DNA of 64,000 nt from Lytechinus variegatus. Its lineage: Eukaryota > Echinodermata > Echinoidea > Temnopleuroida > Toxopneustidae. The stretch lies in contig NC_054741.1 in NCBI RefSeq assembly GCF_018143015.1, forward strand, positions 41,933,592-41,997,591. Direction: 5' to 3'. The translations under genes and the position numbers were made by a program. Within the stretch, counting starts at the first letter, position 1. The number at the start of each line of letters is the position of its first letter. Below are positions 7,851 through 20,285 of this stretch, piece by piece. Below the pieces are notes generated by a model that saw only the letters and a program-made list of their open reading frames with translations, was not told the DNA's origin and ran no database searches.

Positions 7851-10445
7851 TAATGGTTGCCATGGAATGTCTGAATACAACAGACGTCATCAAAAGGGCG
7901 TTGGAACTCAAAATTCCCATTTTGCTACTTATGACATCATCATAATCATGCAGATTTGACTCTTAACTCTGTAGATTTTGGTCAATTTTCACTAGGTTTT
8001 TGATATGTTGTAGCTGAGGACATACTCTATGCAATGTGATGGCTATATTGTCATATTAAGGAAAGGATCATCTCTTTAAATGTCAAGTTATAGGGGTAAG
8101 TCCGCTCATTTTGTGTGCAATCTCTATGGGAAATGACTTTTTCTCAAAACTGAATTCTACATTCCTCTATTTTGCGAGCCATATCTCCACCTTTTTGTGT
8201 AGGTTTTCCCTGAGCTTTGAGTATAGTATAATGTAGCTGAGATTGTAAGCTATCGTAAATGTGGTCTCCATTTTCCGATCACTCGCAAAATTGGATTTGA
8301 GATCCTCTTAATTTGCTTATGTGTAAAAACTATGCAAAACAGTGTAGCTCAATTGGGAAGGCATATTAAAGACTTGTGTCCTTAGGGTCCGGGGTTCAAG
8401 AACAGGGGGGAACATAATTTTTTTTTCTTTTCAACATTTCACAAATGGTCCTTTATGACCATTACAATGTATATGAAATAAAACATTGGACAATAAAATA
8501 GATTAAAATCTGTTTTAATGTACAATATGTACATGCACATGTACAATATGTGGATGACCTACACTTTTTCACACTACTTTCTCATTTCTCTCTTTTTCAA
8601 GAGTATTCAACACATTCTTTTCGTAAGAGAAGTTGAGTTTTCATCATGATGATCATATTGATCTCAATATAAACATGCTGATTGTCTTCGTGATCATGAA
8701 ATCAGAGACAGATCACCTAAATCGTCCTCATGATTAATTAAAATTCTAGTTACTTTTGTTTTCAGTTGTGAAAACCCCCAGAATGGTAATAAAATGAATA
8801 AAATGAAAGAACAAAATAAAACACTTATAATTTAGATGCTATAATTGCAATAGATAAAAATAATTTACTTTTTCTCATAGTGATGAATAGTAATCGCTAG
8901 CATGGTTATTTTGGAGGGGAAAAGGGAGAAAGATAAATGAAAAGTAGAATGAGACGAGGAGAGCGTTGGGAGATGTGATTTCAGATCTACTATTTGAGTC
9001 ACATTTACCCCCTTCCCTCTTTGAAATTGCAACAGGAAAACAAATTGAATACTGGTATGCAATCTTCAATCGCCTAGCTTAGCCAGATAATATAGGAGCG
9101 CCTTGAGCACCTAACAAGGTGGATATGTGCGCAATATAAATACCCTATATTATTCAAAGAGAGCATTGAGTAGCTTTAACAATATGCAATGAAAAAAGCA
9201 CTAGAGCAGACAACAAAGCGGTATTGATCGACCCCGACCTGTCCGCGTGTGCTGATTGCCCTTACGCATTTTTGTACACAGTGCCTATTGACTTGGGGAA
9301 AAGGCAAAGATTTGACAAAATAACACGACTTTTTCCTCGTAAATTTCTTAACTATTCTGTTGATTTGAGAAGCGAAACCTTTTTTTCTAGAAAGAAAAAC
9401 ATTTGATCTTTCATCTTTACATTTACTAAAAATCCTGAAAATACTTCAGTTTGGCGCAATTAGCAATTAATTCAAAAACACTGCCACAGATCCAAATACC
9501 AGCAATGTTCCAAAACGGCTCCACAGCAGGGAGAGGTATCCGGTTTCGCGGGCCCGCACTCAAAGGGTTAAAATACTTAGCTGATTTTCTAGTTGTTATA
9601 CAATGTTATCGGATGTATCCATCTACTATCCCTCCCCAATGCCTTGCGTGGCAACATGTCACTTCTGCAAGTGCATGCATGCTTGCAATCATGGGGTTGG
9701 TACAAAAGGAAGTGCTTAGTTACTAGCTCACCGGGAGATGGTACTATTGTGCAAAAAATTGTGTATTATATTCATGGGCAGTTCATGAAATACAAACTAG
9801 CAAAAGTAGATGGATACATCTGATTTTATCGTAGATAAAAAAATGTTCATGTTTATTTTGAATTTGATGGAGTGCAAAAGGTCTTTCACTATATTGAGTG
9901 ACTACAGCCTCATTATCCATTCGACCACAACATTTCCAAGAGACAGTAAATGCAGAGAATGAAATATAATATCAAATTAGATTTTGCAAGTGCAATACTG
10001 GCATAATGTCATGCCTCTATACATGTACATAGGTAGGTAAAGCGATACGAAATAGATATTCAATGCAGCCTTTGGAGTCAACTGGCTTCTGCAGAAGCAA
10101 AATACAATTATTTATTATTTTTGTCTGTAGAAGCATTGTTATTGACCAACTTTTGCAAATTTCAAAGGGAAAGCCCTTGTGATATTTTCATGCCAACTTA
10201 AAAAGAAAGACATATACAATTTTATAGCTACTTACAAAATTGATTAATTTCATCATTTTCCGACAATTTGCACTATTTTAGAGCTCACACATTATGAGAG
10301 ATATATAATTCTGAACATATTTTGTATTATTTATGTGTGTTCTTGGCTTCTTGCGTGAATCTGACATAGTCAGCTTTTAATATTACTCAAATTATGGTAA
10401 TTTCAGTGGCTGATAACACTTTATGCCGACAAAACTTACTAATGC
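7851..10445. other. low-complexity-poor intergenic stretch without recognisable genes
   Basis: No open frame here resembles a known family. Visible items are a tRNA-like SINE head at 8341-8420 and a SINE/LINE tail-like piece at about 9070-9160 (GAGCGCCTTGAGCACC, ATGTGCGCAATATAAA). The remainder is AT-rich single-copy-looking sequence. Confidence 0.5.
8341..8420 (+). repeat. tRNA-derived SINE-like fragment
   Basis: GTGTAGCTCAATTGGGAAGG resembles a pol III A box and GGGGTTCAAGAAC, 45 nt downstream, a degraded B box. It is followed by a run of G and then T9. The clover-leaf stems do not close well, so it is a SINE head rather than a tRNA gene. Confidence 0.45.
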
Positions 10446-10888
10446 ATCATTTGATTTGATTTTGATTTTATTTATTTCTGCATTCAAGATAATATATGCA
10501 ACATAACATCAAGGTGATACATTTAAGTTTTACAAAGCAATAAAGCAATGAAAAATAAATATCAACAAGAAGCAATATTCAATTAAAAGAAAATAACAGT
10601 TTAAATGAATGCAGGAGACTGTCATCGTGAGCGGTTAAGCTTGAAAATGATGGCGGCCTCGTAAAATGGTACATTAATTTGTTTCTTCATTGATCAAGTG
10701 GGTGCAATGCAGGTGCGGGTGAAGTAAAGGTCAGTTGAATAATTAACTTAAAGAGGGGGATGCATATGATTCGATGGTTTTTTGTTTAATAGTGGCTTTA
10801 AATGAGTATATTGTTCAACATGACTTAATATTGTCTGGAAAGTTGTTCCAAATATCAGAACCATAATGTCGAATTGATTTAAGAGTTA

Positions 10889-11134
10889 TTAATAACTTAG
10901 GGTTGGTGAGATGAAAGTTTCCTGATGAGCGGGTTGGGTGGAATGAACAGACCTGTTAAACCTAAACATATTATTAAAGGACGGAGGTAGTTGATTATTA
11001 AAGTATTTGAACATAAAGATTGCTACTTGAATCGTATTGATATCAAATATTTTTAAGGTTTTGAGTTTATGAAACAATGGGTCAGAATGAGCCAAGTAAT
11101 GTGACCCTGTGCACATACGGATTGCTCTTTTTGT
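10889..11134 (-). pseudogene. LINE C-terminal segment
   Basis: The minus strand encodes KRAIRMCTGSHYLAHSDPLF and then KTLKIFDINTIQVAIFMFK, a pattern typical of the C-terminal region of CR1/L2-type LINE proteins (NKAIRIITGS...HT.PLF..L..L.I.). It is cut on the right by the AGGTCA-array element; the adjoining LINE sequence resumes right of 12847. Confidence 0.7.
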
Positions 11135-12260
11135 CTCACCTGCGAAGCAAAGTGAGACTATAGGCGCCGCTTTTCCGACGGCGGCGGCGGCGTCAACATC
11201 AAATCTTAACCTGAGGTTAAGTTTTTGAAATGATGTCATAACTTAGAAAGTATATGGACCTAGTTCATAAAACTTGGCCATAAGGTTAATCAAGTATTAC
11301 TGAACATCCTATTAGAGTTTCATGTCACATGACCAAGGTCAAAGGTCATTTAGGGTCAATGAACTTAGACCATGTTGGAGGAATCAACATCGAAATCTTA
11401 ACCTGAGGTTAAGTTTTTGAAATGTCATCATAACTTAGAAAATATATGGACCTAGTTCATGAAACTTGGACATAAGGTTAATCAAGTATCACTGAACATC
11501 CTGCATGAGTTTCACGTCACATGACCAAGGTCAAAGGTCATTTAGGGTCAATGAACTTTGGCCGAATTGGGGATATCTGTTGAATTCCCATCATAACTTT
11601 GAAAGTTTATGGATCTGATTAATGAAACTTGGACATAATAGTAATCAAGCATCACTGAACATTTTGTGCAAGTTTCAGGTCTCATGATTAAGGTCAAAGG
11701 TCATTTAGGGTCAATGAACTTTGGCCGAATCGGGGTATCTGTTGAATTACCATCATAACTTTGAAAGTTTATTGGTCTAGTTCATTGAACTTGGACATTA
11801 GAGTAATCAAGTATCACTGAACATCCTGTGCTCATTTCAGGTCACATGACCAAGGTCAAAGGTCAATGAACTTTGGCCGAATTGGGTGTATCTGTTGAAT
11901 TACCATCATAACTTTGAATGTTTATGGATCTGATTCATGAAACTTGTACATAAGAGTAATCAAGTATCACTGAACATCCTGTGCGAGTTTCAGGTCACAT
12001 GATCAAGGTCAAAGGTCATGTAAGGTCAATGAACTTTGGCCATGTTGGGGTTTTTCGTTGAATAACCACCATCATATCTCTGTAAGTTTATTGGTCTAGT
12101 TCATAAAAAGTGGTCTAGTTCATTAAACTTGGACATAAGAGTAACCATGTATCACTGAACATCTTGTGCGAGTTAGAGTAGTATTCATAGTCAGCACTGC
12201 TGCTATATTGAAATGCGTGATGCAGGTGAGACGGCCAGAGGCATTCCACTTGTTTGTAAT
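11135..12260 (+). mobile_element. AGGTCA-array element inserted in the LINE
   Basis: Starts TTTTTGTCTCACCTGCGAAG, followed by GGCGCCGC and a (GGC)n stretch, then five ~153-192 bp units. AGGTCAAAGGTCA occurs exactly at 11336, 11528, 11691, 11853 and 12006. The right end has GATGCAGGTGAGAC, inverted relative to the GTCTCACCTGC start, then GCCAGAGGCATTCCACTT, which also follows the copy near 1590-1625. A clear target duplication was not found, so the exact right edge is uncertain. Confidence 0.65.
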
Positions 12261-12264
12261 TTAA

Positions 12265-12846
12265 AGGACAAGTCCACCCCAACAAAAACTTGATTTGAAT
12301 AAAAAGAGAAAAATTCAACAAGCAGAACACCAAAAATTTCATCAAAATCGGGTGTAAAATAAGAAAGTTATGGCATTTTAAAGTTTCGCTTCATTTCACA
12401 AAACAGTTATATGCACATCTCGGTCGGTATGCAAATGAGGAACTGATGACATCACTCACTCACTATTTCTTTTGTATTTTATTATATGAAATATGAAATA
12501 TTTTTATTTTCTCGTCATTGTCATGTGAAATGAAGTTTCATTCCTCCCTGAACACATGGAATTTTGTGCTTCAGGCAAGGAGGTCCTAATCTTCAAATTC
12601 ATAAAAATTGAAATATTGTATGATTCAAACAATAAAAAACAAAAAAAATAGTGAATGACATCATCGACTCTTTCATTTGGATTTAACTGGCTTGTTCATA
12701 TAACTATTTTGTTAAAAATAAGCGAAACTTTGAAATGTCATAACTTTCTTATTTTACATCCGATTTTAGGGAAATTTTCAGCATTCTGCTTATCTGATTT
12801 TTCTCTATTGATTCAAATCAACATTTTTCTGAGGTGGACTTGACCT
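12265..12846. mobile_element. palindromic MITE with TTAA target site
   Basis: TTAA at 12261-12264 and 12847-12850 flank a 582-bp element with ends AGGACAAGTCCACCCC and GGTGGACTTGACCT. The two halves are inverted copies (TCATAACTTTCTTATTTTAC versus its complement). TTAA duplication is the mark of piggyBac-type and Kolobok-type elements. A second copy of this family is at 24485-25083. Confidence 0.8.
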
Positions 12847-12854
12847 TTAAAGAT

Positions 12855-13034
12855 AGAATTGAGTTTAAAAGAACCACAATTTGCCCAGACGACATTACAA
12901 CATGTTATATAAGGGAGGACTAACGAATTGTATAACAAGAACAAAGTTCTGTCAGGAAGAGTGAATTTTAACTTGGAAATTATCCCAATACTTTCAGAAA
13001 CGGACATCGTAACGTGGTGTAGTGTTGATTCCAA
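12855..13034 (-). pseudogene. LINE segment after RT
   Basis: Encodes ISKLKFTLPDRTLFLLYNSL, then VLPYITCCNVVWANC, which matches the 'L..LY.sLv.PyL.Yc..vWg' block that follows RT in CR1/L2/Jockey-type LINEs. It is broken off on the left by the TTAA MITE. Confidence 0.75.
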
Positions 13035-13911
13035 GTCAAAGATTCATCCATGATTTATACTTGCAAATTTAGATTGTTTTTTCTGTTCTAGAGGGGTGCC
13101 GTCCATGTTAATGTAAATCTGTGTGTTAATGTTACGGGAATGGTGTCTGAAATACATAAAATGTGTCTGTTTTGTATTAAGAGAGAGTTTATTGGCTTTG
13201 AACCAGTTTGATACTTTATTAATTTACGATTTTGTTTAATGAATTAAGGTCTCTTTGAGAATAAAATATATTGGTTTCGTCGGCAAATAAAACGAAGGAC
13301 AAAATAGAGGAGGTTCTAATAATGTTAATATATAGTAAAAATAAAAGTGGGCCTAAAATTGGAAACTTGAGGGACACCACATCGAACTAAAAGAGAAGCA
13401 GAGGCGCAACTGTTAAAATTGACATATTGCCTTCGATTATTTAAGTAGTCTTTAAAAAATGAGAGACATTGACCTTGTATTCCATAATGGTTGTGTTTGG
13501 AGAGTAAAATATCATGGTTAAGGGTGTCAAATGCTTTACTAAGATCGCAGAAAATGCCAGTTACGTGTTCTTTGTTCGCTATGGCATTTGTTATTTTGTC
13601 ATTAATTTGAAGTAATGCTAAATCTGTTGAGAATTTTTTTCTAAAACCCTATTGATTACAATTCAGAATATTATATTTGTTTATGAATTTATAAAGTCTT
13701 GTGTAAACTATTTTTTCTAGAATTTTAGATATTGTTGGAAGTGAGGAAATGGGACAGTAATCATTTTTTTCGTGAGGGTTGTCTTTTTTAAGATTGGATT
13801 AACTTTTGCTACTTTGAATAAATCTAGAAAAACACCTTGAGATAGGGAATTATTAAATATGTGAGTCAGAGGGCTAGCAAGAGGGTGAATTATTTTCTTA
13901 AGAAGAGACAT
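13035..13911 (-). pseudogene. LINE reverse transcriptase, decayed
   Basis: The first blocks are readable at 13911-13717 (SPLTHIFNNSLSQGVF, FKVAKVNPI). Motif A, DLSKAFDTLNH, is at about 13515-13550. The catalytic box near 13273-13294 reads FADET instead of FADDT, so the second aspartate is replaced by glutamate. Several frameshifts separate these blocks. The enzyme would have carried out target-primed reverse transcription; this copy cannot. Confidence 0.75.
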
Positions 13912-14019
13912 GTAAATGCCATCACAACCAGAAGATCTAGAATTTTGAAGGGAACGAACAATATTGATTATTTCGGAGGGGTTTGTTGGAGTTACAAAAA
14001 GAGATTCTTGATTTGGATC

Positions 14020-14410
14020 TTAGAGGTAATGTGTAAAATGTGCGTTGGGACTATCAATTTTATTTGCAAGCTCGGGCCCTATATTGGTAAAGAAAGAATT
14101 AAATGAGTTTGCATAATTAGTTGGATCAAGTATTTCAGATCCATTAGGTTGGGGGGGTGCTTTTGTACCCAACACTTCTTTGATAATTTTCCAAGTTGTA
14201 TTTGTATTTCCATTGGCATCATTTATTTTATTAGCAAAATGCAATTTTCGGGATATTCGAATGAATTTTGTTAGTTTATTACGATATATTTGATATTTTT
14301 TTAAGAATCATCAGTTGGATTGCGTAAGTAATGTTTATATAGGCGATTAAGTGTCTGTATGGACTTCAGTAAACCTTTCGTTATCCAAGGATTTTTTGGT
14401 TTGTTACGTT
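14020..14410 (-). pseudogene. LINE linker between endonuclease and RT
   Basis: The minus strand encodes NTTWKIIKEVLGTKA and SFNSFFTNIGPELANKI, the usual 'W..I......f...F.niG..la..i' block that precedes RT in CR1/L2-type LINEs. A further piece, PKNPWITKGLLKSI, starts near 14400 and is cut by the insertion at 14413. Confidence 0.75.
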
Positions 14411-14412
14411 GG

Positions 14413-14835
14413 TTTTTGTCTCGCCCACCAGAGGTGAAGGCGAGACTTAGTGATCGAAATGTCGTCTGTCCGTCACAAACCTGTAATGACACATAACTCC
14501 ACAACCGTAAGGTGCTTGTCAACCAAACTTGGATGGTAGATGGACTTGGGGGAACTGCATGTTATGCTGCAGTTGGAGGTCACATGGTAAGGTCAAAGGT
14601 CATTTTCAGGTCAACGTTAAAGTTTACATGCAAGACTCTCTTATGACACCTAACTCCGCAACCGTAGGTCACTTTTCAACTAAACTTGGATGGTAGATGT
14701 ACTTGGGGGACCTGCATGATATGCTGCAGATGGAGGTCATATGGTAAGGTCAAAGGTCATTTTCAAAGGTCATTTGTTGCATGCCCTTGCGAATCACGAT
14801 ATTTCTGGTTATTTTTATACGTTGGCGAGACACAA
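14413..14835 (+). mobile_element. short element with two AGGTCA-containing units, inserted in the LINE
   Basis: Starts TTTTGTCTCGCCCACC and ends GGCGAGACACAAAA, an imperfect terminal inverted repeat. Two ~165-bp units share CATAACTCC(A/G)CAACCGTA, AAACTTGGATGGTAGATG and GGTAAGGTCAAAGGTCATTT. The ends resemble the TTTTTGTCTCACC start of the 11135 element, so these may be relatives. Confidence 0.6.
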
Positions 14836-15058
14836 AATTGCTTTTGCCTTGTTTACTTTACCTATAGGGATATTCTTTTCATGATGATTTTTTAATGTAT
14901 TATTGAAGTTATTGTATGCAATATTGGGATTTACTTCATTATAAACATCATCCCAATCTTCCAAAACTAGGTCTTGCTACAGTAATTTTATATTTTGGTT
15001 CGATTCTTTACGATAAGTATATTCTTTGTTTTAGGGAAAGAAAGTTTGCATTCACAAG

Positions 15059-15928
15059 TTAAAAAAATAGGCAGGTGGTCCGAAACTTCAGAACATAAAA
15101 TCCCTCCAATGGTTTTGTTATTATGGACATTTGAAAATATGTTATCAATCTGATTGATGAATTCAAGTTAATCCTTGTGGGTTTATTGATAATAGAAATA
15201 AAGCCAAACGAATATATTAATTTCATGAAATTGGGTGAATTATTATTGTCAGATGAGGGCAAGAAGTTAATATTGAAATCACCGAGCATAAAATAATGTT
15301 TTTTTTTCATTCCCTATTTCATGGAGAAAATATTCTAGTTCATCGTAGAAACGATCGATATTTGTATCAGGGGGTCTATAAATTAATCCTATGATGATAT
15401 TTCATTTTTTTTTTTATTTGTATCAGGGGGTCTATAAATTAATCCTATGATGATATTTCATTTTTTTAATTAGAATTTTTCAATCTCTATAAACAATGAC
15501 TCTGCATGCAATAATTTAACTTCAGAACGAATCTTAAATTTGAGATTTTGTGAAATGTAAAAAGCAACTCCTCCTCTTCTTCCCTTTTGGTCTGCCCTTA
15601 TCAATTTATAATTAGGTATATTAAACATGTCAGGAGAATTTTCATATAGCCATGTTTCGCTTAAACCGATGACTGAAAACTGAAAGTTATTTAAAATATT
15701 TTTAAAGTTAACCAAATATTCAAAGTTTCTATTTAGACTTCTTATGTTTGCATGTGAAAGGGGTAGATCATCTGGAGTAATATTAAATTCGTGGTTGAAT
15801 TCTTGGGGAGTGAAATATTTGCTATCTTGTGGGTTCTCAATGAAAATATCTGGAGTAAAAGTATGTGACTCAAACAGGGGGACGTGTAAATGTAAAGTAC
15901 CAGAGGTTTGGAGAGAGGTCAACTGCAA
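15059..15928 (-). pseudogene. LINE AP-type endonuclease, decayed
   Basis: Two readable pieces. 15928-15470 gives HANIRSLNRNFEYL and IGLSETWL, the start of an apurinic-type endonuclease, then KGRRGGVAFYIS. 15310-15059 gives HYFMLGDFNINF, the conserved GDFN block, and INKPTRI. They are separated by frame changes and by a 55-bp tandem duplication at 15359-15467. Confidence 0.8.
15359..15467. repeat. 55-bp tandem duplication
   Basis: The stretch with TTTGTATCAGGGGGTCTATA and ATTTCATTTTTTTT occurs twice back to back, with near identity. It sits in the LINE endonuclease and adds to its inactivation. Confidence 0.85.
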
Positions 15929-15985
15929 GTGTGCAAGTGGTGCATGTGCTTGGGTGTGTGTGTTGAGGTGTATTTATGTGTAAAA

Positions 15986-17884
15986 GTGGTGCTAGTGTAT
16001 CAATAACAAGGACATAATATATTAATGCAAAAAGCGTAAGACCCATCTTGGTCAATGATGGCTGGGCAGTAGAACTGAACTCGCCAAATTTAGAATTGAA
16101 CTCGCCAAATTAGAATCTGACTTTACTTGTGCTCTGAAAAACTGTCGCCAAATGAAAATGTCTGAATTGTTGAAACACCTGTTCAAATCACATTATCTTG
16201 TTGGATCGTCACATAGGTTAAAGCAGGCTGGTACCATGGACCTATTACAACTGGACATTCAACAAATCCCCTCCTTTGGGCCTAAGACCATCACCGCTAA
16301 TTCTTTTATAAACAGAGCCGGTCGTAAAACACGCTATCCCTGATGGACAGTGGAAATCAATACTGCGCTGCTCCTACACATTGTGATTTTGTTCGTTCAC
16401 TTTATCACACACAGCAGCGAGCGTTAGCTGAAAATGATTGCAGAAACTAGAAAACAGGTGTGCATAAACATTTTTTACGTACATGGCAAACAATCGCTCA
16501 ATTGACATCACCGTGCAGATCAGTATATCTACAGCACAAAAACGGTAAAAATTCAACGGAGAATTGTGCAGTAAGACATTTGAAATGCATCTTTTCAGGT
16601 AATGTTGATGTCGTTAGCCACACCTACCTGTGGTCAGAAGTTGATTTTCATTTGGGCGTAAAATTCCAGGGGATTGGCGAAATTTGATAGGATTTTTATC
16701 TGATGACCAGACTACAATTGCACAATATTCACAGCGTGAAATAATGTATTGATAACTGGAAACAAAAAATGCGCATTGCAATATAGGTAATGCAGGGACT
16801 TTCCCTAATCTCAGGGTGCCACGAGCATAATTACATCAGGATGGCTAAAGATATTCGTTCGACCCAACTTTTTTTTTTTTCAATTTGATATTGCTGATTG
16901 ACAAACATGTTTGAATATGATTCAAAATCTAACACTGATTCTAGAAATGGTAACTACTGAACTTCCTTCGCCCAAATTGGGAAAATAAATAAGTGACTTG
17001 GAACTATTTTTTGACTGGCGGACTAATTAGGGCTATTTTACTGTTTCAGTTGATGAATTTGATCCATTCATAGTTATCTTCATAAATGGCGATTTATTTT
17101 TAAAATGAGCTGGCTATGGTACCCTTTCCTGGTCAGATATGGAATGTCAGATATATATCCTATCCAATGGTAGTAAACATTCCACCCTCTAATTTCACAT
17201 TTATTTTTTATGAATTTTTCAAAAGTGCCATTTTAACACACAAGTCTATGGGGAATGTTTTCGGAGATCGAACTTACATGACTGTATCTGGTCGAAAGAG
17301 GTCCAGAGATCAAGCAGTGACTGCCATGAGAAGGATTGAGTAAACAATCTCCCAGGCGCTCGTCATAAAAAAGTGCAATGTGAAAGTTAACTTTGTGATA
17401 GCAATTTTGACAGCTGGAAACAGATGGTGGCCATGAAATGCTCTTGTTGAATGTCCATTTGTAATAGGTCCATGCTGGTACTATGTGGGTACATTCCTAT
17501 CCTTCAACACATTTGTGCTTCAATAGAGTAGTTATTGGTCAGAAGGGAAATTACATTCTAGTCTACTTCTTTTTTTGTACAGAAGTAGTGAAACAGAAAA
17601 AACCTTGAAAAAGAATTACAGTTTATTTTGTAAAAAAATGAGTGAGGCATTACTCGGTACTTTGTGTTTATAGTTTTTGTCTTCCTATTTTCTGTCTTGC
17701 AGTGATCGTGGATACAAACAGCTGGTTTCATTCTACTCTTGTAATTGGAGATGAGATGAGCATCACCATTGGTTCGGAATATGACTGACCTTTAACCTTC
17801 CTGTTAGTGAAGTTCAGTTTACCATTTTCTTTTATCCTGCAGTGTATGTGTATGATTTCATTTGTTTGTGTTTTTGTCTTTCCT
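15986..17884. other. unassigned stretch with a distant inverted repeat
   Basis: No known gene is seen. A ~40-bp segment (TGGACCTATTACAACTGGAC at about 16237) recurs inverted at about 17444-17485 with few changes, suggesting the two ends of one foldback-like element of ~1.25 kb. CTCGCCAAATTT words occur at 16078-16115, and inverted near 16676. Confidence 0.45.
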
Positions 17885-18600
17885 GCATAGCAGAGCAAGA
17901 CTAAATGTGCTGCTTTTCCGATGGTGGTGGCGGCGGAGTTGTCAACATCAAATCTTAACCTAGGGTTAATTAAGTTTCTTAAATGGCATCATAACTTAGA
18001 AAGTATACGGACCTAGTTCATGAATCTTGGACTTAAGGGTAGTCAGGTATTACTGAACATTCTGCCATGGTTTCAGGTCACATGCCCAAGGTCAAAGGTC
18101 ATTTAGGGTCAATGAACTTATACCATGTTGAGGGGAATCAATATCGAAATCTTAATCTAATGTTAAGTTTTTGAAATGTTATCTTTGGGCATGTTGGGGG
18201 TATATGTTGAATTTCCATTATAACTTTTAATGTTTATGGATGTAGTTCATAAAATTTGGACGTAGGAGTAATCAAGTATTTTCTGAACATTCTTTGCGAG
18301 TTTCAGGTCATATGACCAAGGTCAAAGGTCAATGAACTTTGGTCATATTGGGGGTATTTTGTTAATTACCATCTTAACTTAGACAGTTTGTGGATCTAGT
18401 TCATAAAACTTGGACATAAATGTAATCAAGTATCACTGAACATCCGGTGCAAGTTTCAGGTCACATAACCAAGGTCATTTAAGGTTGATAAACTTTGGCC
18501 ATGTTTTAGGTAATTGTTGCATTTCCTTTTCCTAACTTTGAAAGTTTATGGATATAATGTAGTTTATGAAATGTGGACATAAATAGGGGCAATCAAGTTT
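17885..18600 (+). repeat. third AGGTCA-array block
   Basis: Starts GCAGAGCAAGACTAAATGTG, a decayed form of the GCAAAGTGAGACTATAGGCG start at 11150, then CCGATGGTGGTGGCGGCGG and several diverged units. AAGGTCAAAGGTCATTTAGG is near 18088; other copies have changes. Confidence 0.65.
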
Positions 18601-20009
18601 CATTGGAAAAAGTTACAAGGACAGTGAGTGGTCTGGTGGATCCAAAATCCATGATGGCTTCAAAAAATTTATTCTGAAATGGCTGCTAAACTTGAAGCAG
18701 ACATAGCTGATTTCATATCGTCCATGGAAATATGATTTTGATGTTTAATTTTAAACCACTGGTTTGGTCAAGTAATATATAAGGATCATTTACAAGGACA
18801 GTCAGTGGTCTGGTATGTCCAAAAATCAAAGATGAATTCAAAAAAATGATCTTAAAATGGCTGCTGATACTTAAAGCGGACATAGTTCATTTCATATCGG
18901 CCTGGGAGATATCATTTCGGTGTCTAAACCAACGGTTTCAAGGGTCAAATAAGACATTTGGATAAGAATATAAGGGCTGTCAGTGGTCTGGTATGTCAAA
19001 AAATGCGATATGGCCTCCAAAATGTAGGGTCTAAATTGACTGTGGTTCTTAAAAGTAGACATAGTTCATTAGAAATGCACATTGTGGATTTAAATTGACT
19101 GTGGTTCTTAAAAGTAGACGTAGTTCATTAGAAATGCACATTGTAGATTTGATTTTGGTGTCTACACTAGAGTTTAAAGGATCAAGTATTGTTTCAAGTT
19201 GAAAGAACAGTCGGATGTCAAGTTTATCAAAAATCCAAGATTGCTTAAATGACTGCTATTACTTAAAAGTGGATATAGAACATTAAACATACACCTGGAG
19301 ATATTATTTTGGTGTCTACATTAGTATTTCAAGAGTTGAAATTAAAAATACTTATTAAGGACTGGCTACAATGACTATGCAGTTATCCATTTTGCCTTAA
19401 AATCCAAGTTGGCTTTAAAAAATGGGTTCCAAAATGACTATTGTTACTTAAAGTGGAGACATTATTGAAACAATACCAACCTGTGAGAAATATTTTGGTG
19501 CCTACACTTAAATGTATGGGATAAGTTATCATATTGATTCATGAGTTTGTAATAGCACCCATTTGATGAATTTTTTTAATCTACCATGGATTTTAGACAA
19601 AATGGAAAACTAAATATCCTTGTTATTTGTTGAATGTATTATCTGACCCTTTATACCACCATGTAGACATCTAAATTATTCCTCACATATTAATATTGTA
19701 TAAACTCTGACCATTATTAATGAGTTTTAGGAATCATTTTAGATGCCATTTTAAAACTTTCTTGGATTTTAAGGCAAAATGGACAAGTGCATATCTTTGT
19801 AACTAGTCGAAAGTATCATTATAATCATGAAACCATTGAGTGGACACCAAAATTATATGTCCTTGGTGAATTTTAATTGAACTATGTCCATTTTTAAGTA
19901 ACAGCATTCACTTTAGACTCAGATTTCTTCACGCCATCTTGGATTTTCCGACATAGACCAATGACTGTCCTTGTTATGATATGATAATATTAATAATATA
20001 GGTATATTT

Positions 20010-20285
20010 ACCTAGGGAAGCCACTTCAGTTCTAAAAACTGTTCTCCCAGCGGGCCTTGCCATTATTATTACCCCTGCCTAGGCGCTCTAGCATTCAAAG
20101 AATTTCTTCCTACGGGGTACCCATTTACCTCACCTGGGTTGATTTCAGCAAAATGTTGATAAATTTCTTGCAGAATGAAACTATGCCATGGCTGGGATTC
20201 GAACCCACGACCCTTTCAAAGTCAAAAGACCAATCCACTGGGCCATAACACTCGAACGGTTGTAACTAATTTTCTGACTTTAGAC
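20010..20285 (-). repeat. tRNA-derived SINE
   Basis: On the minus strand an A box-like TGGCCCAGTGGATTGGTC (~20240) is followed by a B box GGGTTCGAATCCC (~20200). The body contains the complement of GGGTACCCATTTACCTCACC (~20117), also present in the SINEs at 20745 and 28880. Confidence 0.75.

Larger units (their letters stand above)
10450..15985 (-). mobile_element. CR1/L2-type LINE with three later insertions
   Basis: Minus-strand order: endonuclease (15928 to 15059), linker, reverse transcriptase (13911 to ~13250), C-terminal region (13034 to 12855 and 11130 to 10889), then a 3' end of short ATTTTGATTTGATT-type repeats at 10450-10475. All coding parts are broken by stops and shifts. It is interrupted by 11135-12260 (AGGTCA-array element), 12265-12846 (TTAA MITE) and 14413-14835 (TTTTGTCTCGCC element). 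Motif C of RT reads FADE rather than FADD. Confidence 0.8.

Noticed and set aside
8341..8420. tRNA gene
   Set aside because: A and B boxes are present, but acceptor and anticodon stems do not pair; it is better called a SINE head.
15470..15928. Stand-alone 152-codon host gene
   Set aside because: Its content (NIRSLNRN, GLSETWL, RRGGVAFY) is the start of a LINE endonuclease.
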